The notes under the pieces were generated by a model that saw only the letters and a program-made list of their open reading frames with translations, did not search any database and was not told the origin of the DNA. Positions 24,778 to 34,069 of a stretch of 64,000 nt of DNA are shown piece by piece. The first letter of the stretch is position 1. Each line of letters begins with the position of its first letter. Source of the DNA: Marinobacter sp. Arc7-DN-1 (GTDB lineage Bacteria > Pseudomonadota > Gammaproteobacteria > Pseudomonadales > Oleiphilaceae); assembly GCF_003441595.1 (NCBI RefSeq), contig NZ_CP031848.1:3100001-3164000 (forward strand), written 5' to 3'. Position numbers and translations under genes: made by a program.

Positions 24778-25492
24778 ATTCTTCGCCCGATTCCAGGCGC
24801 TGCCGGATATCCTCGCAGCCACGCCGATTCTCGCCATTGGTTTAACCCTGGGCGCTTTCTTTGCCGGCAACTGGCTGTTTGCTCGCATGGGCAGGCCTTT
24901 ATGGCTGCCTCCTGTGGTGTTATCAGCATTTCTACTGTCCGGTGTGATCGCTGTTCTGGCGGTGGGTTACCAGAACTATCAGCAGGGTGCTCGTTGGCTC
25001 ACCGTGCTGCTTGGCCCCGCCACCGTGGCCCTGGGTATTCCCCTGTATCAGCAGATGCACCATATCCGTGCCATGTGGCGCCCCATCCTGGTGACGCTGC
25101 CAATTGCCGCCACTCTGGCGGCGGTTTATGCGGTGGTGATTGGCTGGGCCCTGGGTGCCACGCCGGAGGTGCTGGCGTCGCTGGCGCCCAAGTCGGTCAC
25201 GGCACCGATTGCCATCGGTATCACCGAACAGCTGGGTGGTTCTGTTCCCCTGATGATGGGTGGCCTGCTGATTACCGGCGTGGTCGCAACCCTCTTTGTT
25301 GACCTTCTCGCCCGCCTGTTGCCGGTAAAGGACGAACGAATCCTGGGCTTCGCCCTGGGTCTGAACGGCCATGCCGTCGGTACGGCCCGGGCGTTTGAGA
25401 TCAGCCATACTGCCGGTGCCTTTGCCTCGCTGGGCATGGGCCTCACTGGCGTGTTCACCGCGCTGATCCTGCCGCTGGTTTTCCGCCTGTAG
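24761..25492 (+). CDS. lrgB: LrgB/CidB family membrane protein
   Basis: 243 residues with about seven membrane helices. The segments LAPKSVTAPIAIGITEQLGG and GFALGLNGHAVGTARAFEIS are the conserved LrgB core. It is translated from an ATG inside lrgA (GTG 24770 is an alternative), so the two are coupled. By family it forms a membrane complex with the LrgA-like protein. No LysR or LytTR regulator gene lies adjacent to it. Confidence 0.9.
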   Translation: MAIVSEFFARFQALPDILAATPILAIGLTLGAFFAGNWLFARMGRPLWLPPVVLSAFLLSGVIAVLAVGYQNYQQGARWLTVLLGPATVALGIPLYQQMHHIRAMWRPILVTLPIAATLAAVYAVVIGWALGATPEVLASLAPKSVTAPIAIGITEQLGGSVPLMMGGLLITGVVATLFVDLLARLLPVKDERILGFALGLNGHAVGTARAFEISHTAGAFASLGMGLTGVFTALILPLVFRL

Positions 25493-25617
25493 GGCTGCGC
25501 CAAATCAGGCCATTCCCCTGGCGCATGCCTCCATATCGCAGTTTCGATTGCCGTAGGTGTTTTCCGGGGCAACAAACCATTGCACAAAATTAAGCCAATG
25601 GGGTTGCAATTTGTGAT

Positions 25618-25636
25618 GCTAATGACAATAATTATC
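25618..25636 (+). promoter_or_regulatory. Fur box upstream of bfd
   Basis: GCTAATGACAATAATTATC matches 16 of 19 positions of the Fur consensus GATAATGATAATCATTATC. It ends 33 bp before the bfd start. Iron-loaded Fur would repress bfd here, which fits the role of Bfd in releasing iron when iron is scarce. A second AT-rich TTTATTGTCATTGG follows at 25644-25657. Confidence 0.75.
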
Positions 25637-25669
25637 ACTAACCTTTATTGTCATTGGTGAGTCACTGCT

Positions 25670-25876
25670 ATGTACGTATGCCTTTGTCACAGCGTAACCG
25701 ACCGGGAAATTCGCGAAGCTGCCGATAACGGTGTTTCTTCCATGCGCCAGCTTGGCAAGGAACTGGGTGTTGGTACCCAGTGCGGGCGCTGCGCCTGCAC
25801 CGCCCGTGAAATACTGCGGGAGAGCCGTTCACCTGATTACCTGGCAATGGCCAATATGCTCGCCCAGCCGGCCTGA
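25670..25876 (+). CDS. bfd: Bacterioferritin-associated ferredoxin
   Basis: 68 residues. Cys4, Cys6, Cys38 and Cys41 (MYVCLCHSVT and GTQCGRCACT) are the four ligands of the [2Fe-2S] cluster in the Bfd fold. Bfd docks on bacterioferritin and passes electrons to reduce and release stored iron. It sits directly upstream of bfr, 89 bp apart, and behind a Fur box, as expected for an iron-starvation gene. Confidence 0.95.
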   Translation: MYVCLCHSVTDREIREAADNGVSSMRQLGKELGVGTQCGRCACTAREILRESRSPDYLAMANMLAQPA

Positions 25877-25965
25877 CCTTCCTGATTGTCTGACTCTATT
25901 TTTCTCCTGTCCGATAAGGGGCTATCCTAAAAGGCTGATACACCCGGCCATCAGGGAGCCACATT

Positions 25966-26442
25966 ATGAAAGGCGACAAGAAAGTCATTCAGTATCTCAA
26001 TAAGGTCCTCGCCAACGAGCTGACCGCCATCAACCAGTATTTTCTCCATTCCCGCATGTACAAGGATTGGGGCATCACCAAGCTGGCCGCCAAGGAATAC
26101 GAAGAATCCATCGACGAAATGAAGCACGCGGACCAGCTCATCGAGCGGATCCTGTTTCTCGAAGGATTGCCCAACCTCCAGGACCTTAACAAACTGCTGG
26201 TCGGCGAGAACGTCGAGGAAATGATCTCCTGCGACCTCAAGCTGGAGCAGATCGCCCATACCGACCTGAAAGAAGCCATTCTCTATTGTGAGCAGGTTCA
26301 GGACTTCACCAGCCGTGAGCTCTTCCGCAGCATTCTGGACAGCGAAGAAGATCACATCGACTGGCTGGAAACCCAGTTGGAAATGATTTCCCAGATGGGT
26401 ATACAGAACTACATCCAGCTTCAGTCATCCGCCTCGGAGTAA
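25966..26442 (+). CDS. bfr: Bacterioferritin
   Basis: 158 residues, full length. The ferroxidase ligands are all in place: Glu18, Glu51, His54, Glu94, Glu127 and His130. Met52 is the haem ligand shared across the subunit dimer. The protein forms a 24-subunit shell that stores iron as ferric mineral. A ribosome-binding site (AGGGAG) precedes ATG 25966. The next gene starts 9 bp after its stop, so part of the transcript may run on. Confidence 0.95.
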   Translation: MKGDKKVIQYLNKVLANELTAINQYFLHSRMYKDWGITKLAAKEYEESIDEMKHADQLIERILFLEGLPNLQDLNKLLVGENVEEMISCDLKLEQIAHTDLKEAILYCEQVQDFTSRELFRSILDSEEDHIDWLETQLEMISQMGIQNYIQLQSSASE

Positions 26443-26451
26443 AATCAGACA

Positions 26452-27810
26452 ATGGATCTGTCCTGTTTTAAAGCTTACGACCTGCGCGGCCGAGTGCCGG
26501 ATCAACTGAATCCGGCGCTGGCCGAGAAAATCGGGCACGCCTACGTGGACATTACTGGCGCAAAAAAAGTGATCGTCGGCTACGACATCCGCCTGTCCAG
26601 CCCGGACATCGCCGAGGCCCTGAGCTCTGGCCTGATGGCTGCCGGCGCGGATGTGTTTGATATTGGCCTGTGCGGCACCGAACAAGTGTATTTTGCCACC
26701 AGCCACTACAAGATGGACGGCGGTATTATGGTCACCGCCAGCCATAACCCCAAAAACCACAACGGCATGAAAATGGTCGGCCCCGAATCCCGGCCCATCA
26801 GCTCCGACAACGGCCTGAACGACATCCGTGACCGGGTACTGGAGCCCTTTGCGGATGCACCGCAGCAGGGCCGCTACGAACCGCTGGAAGTGATGAGCGC
26901 CTACATCGATCACCTGCTGGGTTACGTCGATGCCGCCTCCCTCAGCCCCATGACCATCGTGGTCAACGCCGGCAACGGCGGCGCCGGCCTGGTGATCGAC
27001 GAACTCGAACAGCATCTTCCGTTCGAATTCGTAAAAGTGCATCACGAACCGGATGGCCATTTCCCGAACGGCGTGCCCAACCCGATCCTCCCGGAAAACC
27101 GCGCAGTCACCGCCGATGCCGTTATCGAACAGGGCGCCGCCATGGGCATTGCCTGGGACGGCGACTACGACCGCTGCTTCTTCTTCGACGAAAACGGCCG
27201 CTTTATCGAGGGCTACTACATCGTCGGATTACTGGCCGACCAGTTCCTGCGCAAAACCGGCGGCGGCAAAGTCATCCACGACCCCCGCCTCACCTGGAAT
27301 ACCCTGGATCTGGTCAAAGCCGCCGGCGGTGAAGCCGTCGAAAGCAAAACCGGCCACGCCTTCATCAAACAGAGAATGCGCGACGAAGACGCCGTCTACG
27401 GCGGCGAAATGAGCGCCCACCACTATTTCCGGGACTTCGCCTACTGCGACAGCGGCATGATCCCCTGGCTGTTGATCGCCGAACGCCTCTGCCAGTCCGG
27501 CCAGCTTTTCTCTTCCCTGATCGACGCCCGAATCGAAGCCTACCCGGCCAGCGGTGAAATCAACCGCACCATCGACGATCCCCCCAAAGTCATCGCCGCG
27601 ATTGAAGCCAAATACAGTGTCGGCGCCAAAAACGTCAGCCACGTGGACGGCGTAAGCATCGAATTCGACGACTGGCGCTTCAACCTCCGGATGTCCAACA
27701 CCGAACCGGTTGTGCGCCTGAACGTGGAATCGAGGGCGAATATCCCGCTGATGGAAGAAAAAACAGAGGAATTACTGGCTGAAATGCGAAGGCTGAATGA
27801 AAAGGGCTAG
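26452..27810 (+). CDS. cpsG: Phosphomannomutase (CpsG/ManB type)
   Basis: 452 residues of the alpha-D-phosphohexomutase family. The phosphoserine is Ser98 in VTASHNP; the metal loop is WDGDYDRCFFF; the sugar-binding loop is GGEMSAHHYFRD; the phosphate-binding C-terminal site is RMSNTEPVVRLN. The opening CFKAYDLRGRVPDQLNPALA follows the E. coli CpsG pattern more closely than AlgC. It converts mannose-6-phosphate to mannose-1-phosphate for GDP-mannose and surface polysaccharide synthesis. Codon use is strikingly C-rich in the second half but the frame is intact. Confidence 0.9.
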   Translation: MDLSCFKAYDLRGRVPDQLNPALAEKIGHAYVDITGAKKVIVGYDIRLSSPDIAEALSSGLMAAGADVFDIGLCGTEQVYFATSHYKMDGGIMVTASHNPKNHNGMKMVGPESRPISSDNGLNDIRDRVLEPFADAPQQGRYEPLEVMSAYIDHLLGYVDAASLSPMTIVVNAGNGGAGLVIDELEQHLPFEFVKVHHEPDGHFPNGVPNPILPENRAVTADAVIEQGAAMGIAWDGDYDRCFFFDENGRFIEGYYIVGLLADQFLRKTGGGKVIHDPRLTWNTLDLVKAAGGEAVESKTGHAFIKQRMRDEDAVYGGEMSAHHYFRDFAYCDSGMIPWLLIAERLCQSGQLFSSLIDARIEAYPASGEINRTIDDPPKVIAAIEAKYSVGAKNVSHVDGVSIEFDDWRFNLRMSNTEPVVRLNVESRANIPLMEEKTEELLAEMRRLNEKG

Positions 27811-27833
27811 CCTGACGGCACGGGGCCGATCGG

Positions 27834-27933
27834 CGCGGCTCCCTCTCCTGAAACTGTGCGGAGCCATGGATGGCGGAGCCCAAGCGCCACAGGGATGTGC
27901 CGCAAGGAGCGTGTTTCAGGAGAGGGAGCCGCG
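27834..27933. repeat. Long-stem hairpin repeat, copy A
   Basis: A perfect 21-bp inverted repeat (27834-27854 and 27913-27933; the left arm begins CGCGGCTCCCTCTCCTGAAA) encloses 58 bp. The loop contains CCATGGATGGCGGAGCCCAA and then CAGGGATG, which resembles the loops of the two elements at 50.4-50.7 kb although the stems differ. It lies between the convergent phosphomannomutase and phospholipase genes and may also end transcription. Confidence 0.75.
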
Positions 27934-27967
27934 ACGAGCGGTCTTGCACCGAATTATCAGAGCGCGG

Positions 27968-29089
27968 TTAGAGCCAGTCGTTCAGCATAATCCCGATACC
28001 AAACCTCTGAATCCGGTGGTTATAGTCAATCAGACTCTCCCCATACCCGTTGTAGTACTGGAAAAACCCCTTAACCGTATCCCCCATCGGGAAACTGTAC
28101 CCAAACTCCACCGACGTCTTGTTGTCATCCGACCGCAGATTATTCATCAGCCGCAGTGAAAACGTACGATCCGCCGTCAGCTTGTAAACCGCCTGATAGT
28201 TGGCATGGCCCAGATACCGCTCAATGTCCGCATTATCATCGTTGCTGTTCTCCGGAATCCGATACCAGGGCTGCACCATGAAAAGCCAGCGACCATAGCT
28301 GTAGGCTGCATTGGCCATAATCCGGTTCCAGCTCCGTGACCGCGGCTCAGACTGCCCGTTTGACTGGTGATTGAAGCCGAGTGTCACTCCATTTAACCTG
28401 CCAGGGCCGATGTCCCAATCGGCCTGATAACGCACAAAGATCTCCGGCTCGTAGTTGGTTTCCCGGAAAGGCGCAGAATCGTCCTGGTTATAGACCTGCC
28501 AGTAGGACTGCTGGGTGTAGCCAAACCACATTGTGGTGCGATTATCCAGAAGTCCCGTCAGCAGGGGAACTTTGAAACTGATCTGATACTTTGCTTCTTC
28601 CCGCGCCAGCTCGTAATCGTAGCCGACGGAACCCAGTCGTGGGCTGGATGGTGTCGAGTTCGGCTTCTCCACCCAGGTCACCGGCAGGATATAAGTGGGC
28701 CGGTGCCCGACAAAACTGCCGGAAAATGAAAATATCGCTTTTTCGGCAGCGACATATCGATCCACGAGCGCAGACATTACGCCGGTGTCCGAATCGTCTT
28801 CCAGGGCGTTGCCGCCTACTTGCTTCAGCGCCTCGTCATCCGGAGCAAGATTGTCAACGCGTCTGCGGACTTCTTCTTTCTGTGCCTCGGTAGCCTGTGC
28901 CTGCTGTTTCTCCGGCTCGAAAATGCTGTCGAAGCACGCAAGCCTCTGGATGCCGTCTTCGATCAATGCACATTGCTCGGGAGAATCGATCGGATTTTCC
29001 AGTGTGGGTTCTGCCTGGACGGCGCCGGGGGCCAGCACAAAAGCCAGAATGAACGGATGTGAGGCAAATGAGGCACGAAAGGGCGTCAT
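27968..29089 (-). CDS. pldA: Outer-membrane phospholipase A1 (OMPLA)
   Basis: 373 residues from ATG 29089, which has AGGAG 9-13 bases upstream and a signal peptide ending near VQA. OMPLA motifs: WFGYTQQSYWQVYN, FNHQSNGQSEPRSRSWNRI with the active His and Ser, and a C-terminal beta-barrel ending in a hydrophobic residue pattern. It hydrolyses phospholipids that reach the outer leaflet. A longer N-terminal region of about 80 residues rich in Gln/Glu precedes the barrel, more than in the E. coli protein. Confidence 0.9.
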   Translation of the reverse strand: MTPFRASFASHPFILAFVLAPGAVQAEPTLENPIDSPEQCALIEDGIQRLACFDSIFEPEKQQAQATEAQKEEVRRRVDNLAPDDEALKQVGGNALEDDSDTGVMSALVDRYVAAEKAIFSFSGSFVGHRPTYILPVTWVEKPNSTPSSPRLGSVGYDYELAREEAKYQISFKVPLLTGLLDNRTTMWFGYTQQSYWQVYNQDDSAPFRETNYEPEIFVRYQADWDIGPGRLNGVTLGFNHQSNGQSEPRSRSWNRIMANAAYSYGRWLFMVQPWYRIPENSNDDNADIERYLGHANYQAVYKLTADRTFSLRLMNNLRSDDNKTSVEFGYSFPMGDTVKGFFQYYNGYGESLIDYNHRIQRFGIGIMLNDWL

Positions 29090-29103
29090 GAGCAATAATT
29101 CTC

Positions 29104-29442
29104 CTAGCTGGCGTTCAGGCTGAACCAGGTATTCGCTATGCCATAGATCCAGACGCCGATAAGGGTAACCGCCAGAAGCAAGAAAATGACCTTGTGGCGA
29201 AACCGGTTGGCGCTGTCGGCGGATGCCACCCAGCGCAGGTACATCAGCCCGATGAAACTCAGGAAGACGCCCAGGCTTGCCAGAGCGGGGATCAGCAGCC
29301 AGGCCGCACTGATGGTCTGGCCGCCGCCGGTCTGGCTGGAGAACCACCCCATGGAAGCCAGCAAAACGGCCAGTGCTGTAAATTCAGTAATCAGCAGCGG
29401 TTTGCGCAGCGGGTGGGGCGAAGTTGGTTCCTTAGTGGTCAT
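29104..29442 (-). CDS. Small membrane protein of unknown function
   Basis: 112 residues from ATG 29442 (ATG 29469 or a longer start are possible). It has three predicted membrane helices: ITEFTALAVLLASMGWF, AAWLLIPALASLGVFLSF and VIFLLLAVTLIGVWIYGIA. No family was recognised. It lies just upstream of pldA on the same strand, 14 bp away, so they may be cotranscribed. Confidence 0.65.
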   Translation of the reverse strand: MTTKEPTSPHPLRKPLLITEFTALAVLLASMGWFSSQTGGGQTISAAWLLIPALASLGVFLSFIGLMYLRWVASADSANRFRHKVIFLLLAVTLIGVWIYGIANTWFSLNAS

Positions 29443-29638
29443 GGAAACAGGTCCTGAAAGGTTAAACATCGGCGAACACCATGGTAACCGGATTGTCCGT
29501 GAAACACCCTCTGACTTACGAAATCGCAATTAAAATGGTTGAAATCAATTTATGATTTTGCTGTTTGGTTTTTTTGCCTGGTTTCAGTCGCTATAATGCG
29601 GCGACCGAAGATTATAACGCTCAAATGCGAGGTGCATT

Positions 29639-30058
29639 GTGAAGATGAAGAGAGTCCTGGCTGCTGTATTGGTTGGTTTTGGCCTGACAGCGGGTGCCGT
29701 AATGGCAAGTGTCGAAGATGAAATCCGTGCACGTATTCAGCCGGTGGGCGAAGTATGTCTGCAGGGTGAAGAGTGTGGTAGCGCAGCTGCTCCGACCGAG
29801 ACAGCCAGCTCCGGTCCTCGCTCGGGCAGCGAAGTGTACGATGCCGTGTGCATGGCCTGTCATACCACCGGTGCTGCCGGCGCCCCGGTAATTGGTGACG
29901 CGGATGCCTGGGCTCCCCGGATCGACAAGGGGCTGGAAACCCTGGTCAGCAACGCCATTAACGGCTTCAATGCCATGCCTGCAAAAGGCGGCTGTGCAAG
30001 CTGCCCCGACGAGGAAATTCAGGCGGCCGTTGAGCATATTGTTGAGCAAAGCCAGTAA
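29639..30058 (+). CDS. Cytochrome c5-type monohaem cytochrome
   Basis: 139 residues from GTG 29639 (CGAGG precedes it; ATG 29645 is possible). A signal peptide ends near VMA, so it is periplasmic. The haem site is CMACH (Cys71, Cys74, His75) and the distal ligand is probably Met113 in FNAMPAKGG. Cys119 and Cys122 would form the disulfide typical of cytochrome c5. It shuttles electrons in the periplasm. A strong terminator follows. Confidence 0.9.
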   Translation: MKMKRVLAAVLVGFGLTAGAVMASVEDEIRARIQPVGEVCLQGEECGSAAAPTETASSGPRSGSEVYDAVCMACHTTGAAGAPVIGDADAWAPRIDKGLETLVSNAINGFNAMPAKGGCASCPDEEIQAAVEHIVEQSQ

Positions 30059-30083
30059 CCGGGAAATCTTGCCTGTTACCTTT

Positions 30084-30106
30084 AAAGCCCCCTTGCGGGG
30101 CTTTTT
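30084..30106. terminator. Terminator after the cytochrome gene
   Basis: AAAGCCCC-loop-GGGGCTTTTT, with loop CTTGC. The T run favours the plus strand; the A run on the left lets it also work for the convergent rep gene. Confidence 0.88.
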
Positions 30107-30121
30107 GCCTTCCTGGCGCAG

Positions 30122-32140
30122 CTAAAGGCCAAGGTCTCCCAGCAGGGCACTGAGGGTTGCCTTGCCTTTTTTCTGGTTGGCTTCCACATCAAGATCGCCC
30201 AGGCCTTCCCACTTCAGGTCTTCTTCAGGCAGTTCATCCAGGAACCGGCTGGGGATGGTTTCCAGCTTTTCGCCGTACTGTTTCCGGGCCGCCGCGTAGG
30301 TCAGGGTCAGCGTTTCACGGGCCCGGGTGATGCCCACGTACATCAGTCGCCGTTCTTCCTCGATGTTGCCTTCTTCAATGCTGCTCCGGTGGGGAAGAAT
30401 CTCCTCCTCCAGGCCCATAATAAATACATGGGGAAACTCCAGGCCCTTGGAGGCGTGGAGAGTCAGCAACTGAACCTTGTCACTGTCGTCCTCTTCCTCA
30501 CGCTGCTCCATCATGTCCCGGAGGATCAGCCTGGTGATGGCATCCTCAATACCCAGTTCGTCAGCGGTGCCCTTGCCATCATCCAGCATGCGCTGAATGG
30601 ACTCCACCAGATACCAGATGTTCTCCATCCTGCGCTCGGCCTGTTTCGGGGTGCCGGAGTGCTGGTGCAGCCATTCTTCATATTCGATGTCGGTAAAAAG
30701 CTGCTTGATCACGGGGACCGGATTTTCGCTGTGCAAGCGCTCGCAAGTGGCATCTACCCAGTGGGCAAAACGTCGCAGGCGATCCAGGCCCTTCTCGGTC
30801 ACATGGGTTTCCGCTCCCATGTCGCCCAGGGCCTTGAACAGGCTGACGTTCCGGGAGCGGGAATAGTGGCTCAGTTGTTCAAGGGTACGGGGCCCGATCT
30901 CCCGGCGGGGTACGTTCACGACCCGCAGGAAAGCGGCGTCGTCATCGGGATTGATCAGCAGGCGCAGGTACGACATTGCATCCTTGATCTCGTTCTTGGA
31001 GAAGAACGACTGGCCACCGGAGATGCGGTAGGGAATCTGGTAGCCCTGGAGCTTCATCTCCAGCAGGCGGGCCTGGTGATTACCCCGGTAAAGCACGGCA
31101 AAGTCCCGGAAATCCAGGCCTTTTTTCAGCTTCTGGTCGAGGATCTCGGTGGCAACCCGCTCGGTTTCCGCGTCCTCGTTGCGGCACCGGACAACCCGGA
31201 TCTCCTCGCCAATGGTGTGGTCACTCCAGAGCGCCTTTTCAAACACATGGGGGTTGTTGGCAATCACCATGTTTGCGCTGCGCAGGATCCGGGCTGTGGA
31301 GCGGTAATTCTGCTCCAGCTTGACAATCTTCAGGCTGGGAAAGTCTTCCTTGAGCTGCTCCAGATTCTCCGGTCGGGCACCGCGCCAGGCGTAGATTGAC
31401 TGGTCATCATCCCCGACCACGGTGAATGCGGCCCGTTCGGCCACCAGAAGCTTGACCAGTTCGTACTGGCACACGTTGGTGTCCTGGTACTCGTCCACCA
31501 GCATGTAGCGGATTTTCCGGCGCCATTTCGCGAGCACGTCCGGGTGCGAGCGAAACAGCATCACCGGCAGCAGGATCAGGTCATCGAAATCCACGGCGTT
31601 GTAAGCCTTGAGGTATTCGTTGTACTTGTTGTAAATGATGGCGATGCGCTGTTCCCGCTCATCCGCCGCCTTGCTCAGGGCCTCGGCCGGCCCGCGCATG
31701 GCGTTTTTCCAGGACGAGATGGTCATCTGGACATCGCTGAGTTCGTCCCCGGCCTCGGCACTGGCCTCCCGGAGCATCAGATCCTGTAACAGGGCCTTGG
31801 CATCCTCGGCGTCGAAAATCGAAAACCCCGGGTGGTAGCCCAGATGAGCGTGCTCTTCCCGGATCATATTGAGGCCAAGGTTATGAAAAGTGGATACAAT
31901 CAGTCCCCGGGTCAGCTTTCGGTCAACGATCCGGCCAACCCGCTCCTTCATTTCCCGGGCGGCCTTGTTGGTGAAGGTCACTGCGGCAATATGGCGCCCC
32001 GGAATACCGAGGTGCTCGATCAGGTAGGCAATCTTGCGGGTAATCACGCTGGTTTTGCCGCTGCCGGCACCAGCAAGTACCAGCAGGGGACCGTCTGAAT
32101 AGCGGACTGCCTCGCTTTGTCTCGGGTTGAGTTTGTTCAC
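30122..32140 (-). CDS. rep: ATP-dependent DNA helicase Rep
   Basis: 672 residues, the length of E. coli Rep. UvrD/Rep superfamily motifs: LNPRQSEAV Q-motif, Walker A in LAGAGSGKTSVITRK, motif II YMLVDEYQDTN, motif III GDDDQSIYAWRGA, motif V LTLHASKGLEFPHVF and motif VI RRLMYVGITRA. It is a 3'-5' helicase that clears proteins ahead of replication forks. It stands alone, divergent from the GGDEF/EAL gene. Confidence 0.93.
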   Translation of the reverse strand: MNKLNPRQSEAVRYSDGPLLVLAGAGSGKTSVITRKIAYLIEHLGIPGRHIAAVTFTNKAAREMKERVGRIVDRKLTRGLIVSTFHNLGLNMIREEHAHLGYHPGFSIFDAEDAKALLQDLMLREASAEAGDELSDVQMTISSWKNAMRGPAEALSKAADEREQRIAIIYNKYNEYLKAYNAVDFDDLILLPVMLFRSHPDVLAKWRRKIRYMLVDEYQDTNVCQYELVKLLVAERAAFTVVGDDDQSIYAWRGARPENLEQLKEDFPSLKIVKLEQNYRSTARILRSANMVIANNPHVFEKALWSDHTIGEEIRVVRCRNEDAETERVATEILDQKLKKGLDFRDFAVLYRGNHQARLLEMKLQGYQIPYRISGGQSFFSKNEIKDAMSYLRLLINPDDDAAFLRVVNVPRREIGPRTLEQLSHYSRSRNVSLFKALGDMGAETHVTEKGLDRLRRFAHWVDATCERLHSENPVPVIKQLFTDIEYEEWLHQHSGTPKQAERRMENIWYLVESIQRMLDDGKGTADELGIEDAITRLILRDMMEQREEEDDSDKVQLLTLHASKGLEFPHVFIMGLEEEILPHRSSIEEGNIEEERRLMYVGITRARETLTLTYAAARKQYGEKLETIPSRFLDELPEEDLKWEGLGDLDVEANQKKGKATLSALLGDLGL

Positions 32141-32283
32141 AAATAAGTTGCCAGAATGGAACGAAATGGGGGAAACAGGCGTGAGGCTATTCTACACCAA
32201 CCAGCGTTCCTGTACCTTGACGATCTATCGGCTATGATTGATAAAACGGACTCGGTTGTTCACGCATAAATGGATTCTGCTTA

Positions 32284-34020
32284 ATGACTCTGCCACTGGA
32301 AACCATGAGGCCCGGACAGTTACGCCTCCTGGTTCTGACACCGGATTATGCTGATTTTCTCTGGCTGAATGATCTTCTGGCGGGTGACGTCGAAATCAGT
32401 GCGGACGCTACCTGGTGCCCGGATCTGGTGGATTGTGACGACCTGATCCGCAACGCCAGTTTCGATGTCATTGTCTGGGACTGTATTTTTCATGGCGGTT
32501 CTGAGGCCTCCTTTCTTCAATACCTGGCGGTTGGCAGCAATGAGAAGCCTGTCCTTGCCCTCAGTGCGGAGTTGCCGGAACTGCGGGCTCCCGAACTGCT
32601 CGCCGCCGGCGCCGCCGATTATCTCTGCCGCCAGAATCTCGACCAATGGAATTTCCGCCGGGCTGTGAAGTGCCTCTGGTACCGGGAACAGTTGTCCGAG
32701 TCGGCCTACGGCCAGCTGGGGCGGGAGGTCGCCACCGGTTTTATAAACCGGGATCTGTTCTTTGATCGTCTCCAGCAGGCGCTGCTGCGGGCTGAGCGGG
32801 CCAGCCACCGGCTGGCACTTCTGCACCTCAATGTCGACGATTTCCGCAGTATCAATGAATCCTTCGGTTACCAGAAAAGCGATCAGTTGATGATGAAACT
32901 GGCGGAGCGTCTCCGGCACTCCCTGAGGCGGGTGGATTCCCTGATGCGCATTGGCGGCGATGAGCTGGCCATCATCATCGAGAAGGTCGAAGACTCCCTC
33001 GACATCACCCAGATCATCCGCAAGGTGGTCAATGCGTTGGATGAGCCGGTCGCGATCGACGGCCAGAATGTGGTGGTCAGCGTCAGCCTCGGCGTTGCCA
33101 CTTACCCGGAAGCCGGTGACAGTGCCGAAAATCTGTTGCGCCGGGCCAACCGGGCCATGTTCGAGGCCAAGCGGGATCCTGGCACCAGTTATCGCTTCTA
33201 CGACCGGCAGTTGCATATCTCTGCCGGCTATCAGCTTCGGCTCGAGGCCGACCTGCGCAATGCCCTGAGGGGCAAGGAACTGGAGCTTTACTATCAGCCC
33301 CGGATTGATCTGGCCACTGAAGAAGTTCGTGGTGTCGAGTGCCTGTTGCGCTGGAACCACCCGGAGCGGGGGCTGGTGGGGCCGGACGAATTCATTCCGG
33401 TCGCCGAGCGCAGCGGCCTGATCGTGCCGATCGGGTACTGGGTTATCGAACAGGCCTGTAAACGCCTGCAGGAGTCTGCCGAGCTCGGATTTCCGGGGCT
33501 GGTGTTCGCCGTCAACCTGTCGTTCCGGCAGTTCCACGATCGCAAGATGACCGAAACCATTTTCCGGATTATTTTCAACGCCAATGTGGATACCAGTCTG
33601 CTGGAGCTGGAGCTTACGGAAAGTGCCATGATGCACGACCCCGAGTATGCCCAGCGTTGCCTGCGAGAGCTGAACCAACTGGGTATCAGCTTTGCCCTTG
33701 ATGACTTCGGGACCGGTTTCTCCTCCCTGAGCAATCTGCAGCATCTGCCCATTTCCCTGGTCAAGATCGACAAGTCCTTCGTGCAGGAGCTCGGCCACTC
33801 GGCCGACGCGGAGCACATCATCCGGGCCATTATCAGCCTGGCCCACAGTCTGCAGATCAGCGTGGTCGCCGAAGGCGTGGAAACCGAAGGGCAACTGGAG
33901 TTCCTGCGTCAGCAGCATTGCGATGAAATCCAGGGTTACTATTACGCCCGCCCCATGCCCTGGGCCGATCTTGTGCAATTCCTGAACAAGCGTGGCCAGG
34001 CCGCTTGCCTGCAACAGTAA
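32284..34020 (+). CDS. REC-like-GGDEF-EAL cyclic di-GMP protein
   Basis: 578 residues. An N-terminal receiver-like domain (residues 10-135) is degenerate. The GGDEF domain has RIGGDELAII, a GGDEL variant. The EAL domain has ECLLRW in place of EALLRW but keeps ELTESAM, LDDFGTGFSSLSNLQ, VKIDKSFVQ and AEGVETEGQ. Whether it makes or degrades cyclic di-GMP, or only binds it, cannot be told. No membrane helix is seen. Confidence 0.88.
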   Translation: MTLPLETMRPGQLRLLVLTPDYADFLWLNDLLAGDVEISADATWCPDLVDCDDLIRNASFDVIVWDCIFHGGSEASFLQYLAVGSNEKPVLALSAELPELRAPELLAAGAADYLCRQNLDQWNFRRAVKCLWYREQLSESAYGQLGREVATGFINRDLFFDRLQQALLRAERASHRLALLHLNVDDFRSINESFGYQKSDQLMMKLAERLRHSLRRVDSLMRIGGDELAIIIEKVEDSLDITQIIRKVVNALDEPVAIDGQNVVVSVSLGVATYPEAGDSAENLLRRANRAMFEAKRDPGTSYRFYDRQLHISAGYQLRLEADLRNALRGKELELYYQPRIDLATEEVRGVECLLRWNHPERGLVGPDEFIPVAERSGLIVPIGYWVIEQACKRLQESAELGFPGLVFAVNLSFRQFHDRKMTETIFRIIFNANVDTSLLELELTESAMMHDPEYAQRCLRELNQLGISFALDDFGTGFSSLSNLQHLPISLVKIDKSFVQELGHSADAEHIIRAIISLAHSLQISVVAEGVETEGQLEFLRQQHCDEIQGYYYARPMPWADLVQFLNKRGQAACLQQ

Positions 34021-34069
34021 GCCGCTGTACCTTTGCTGCTTTATTGGCAAAGCATGAGACAGAGGTTGC

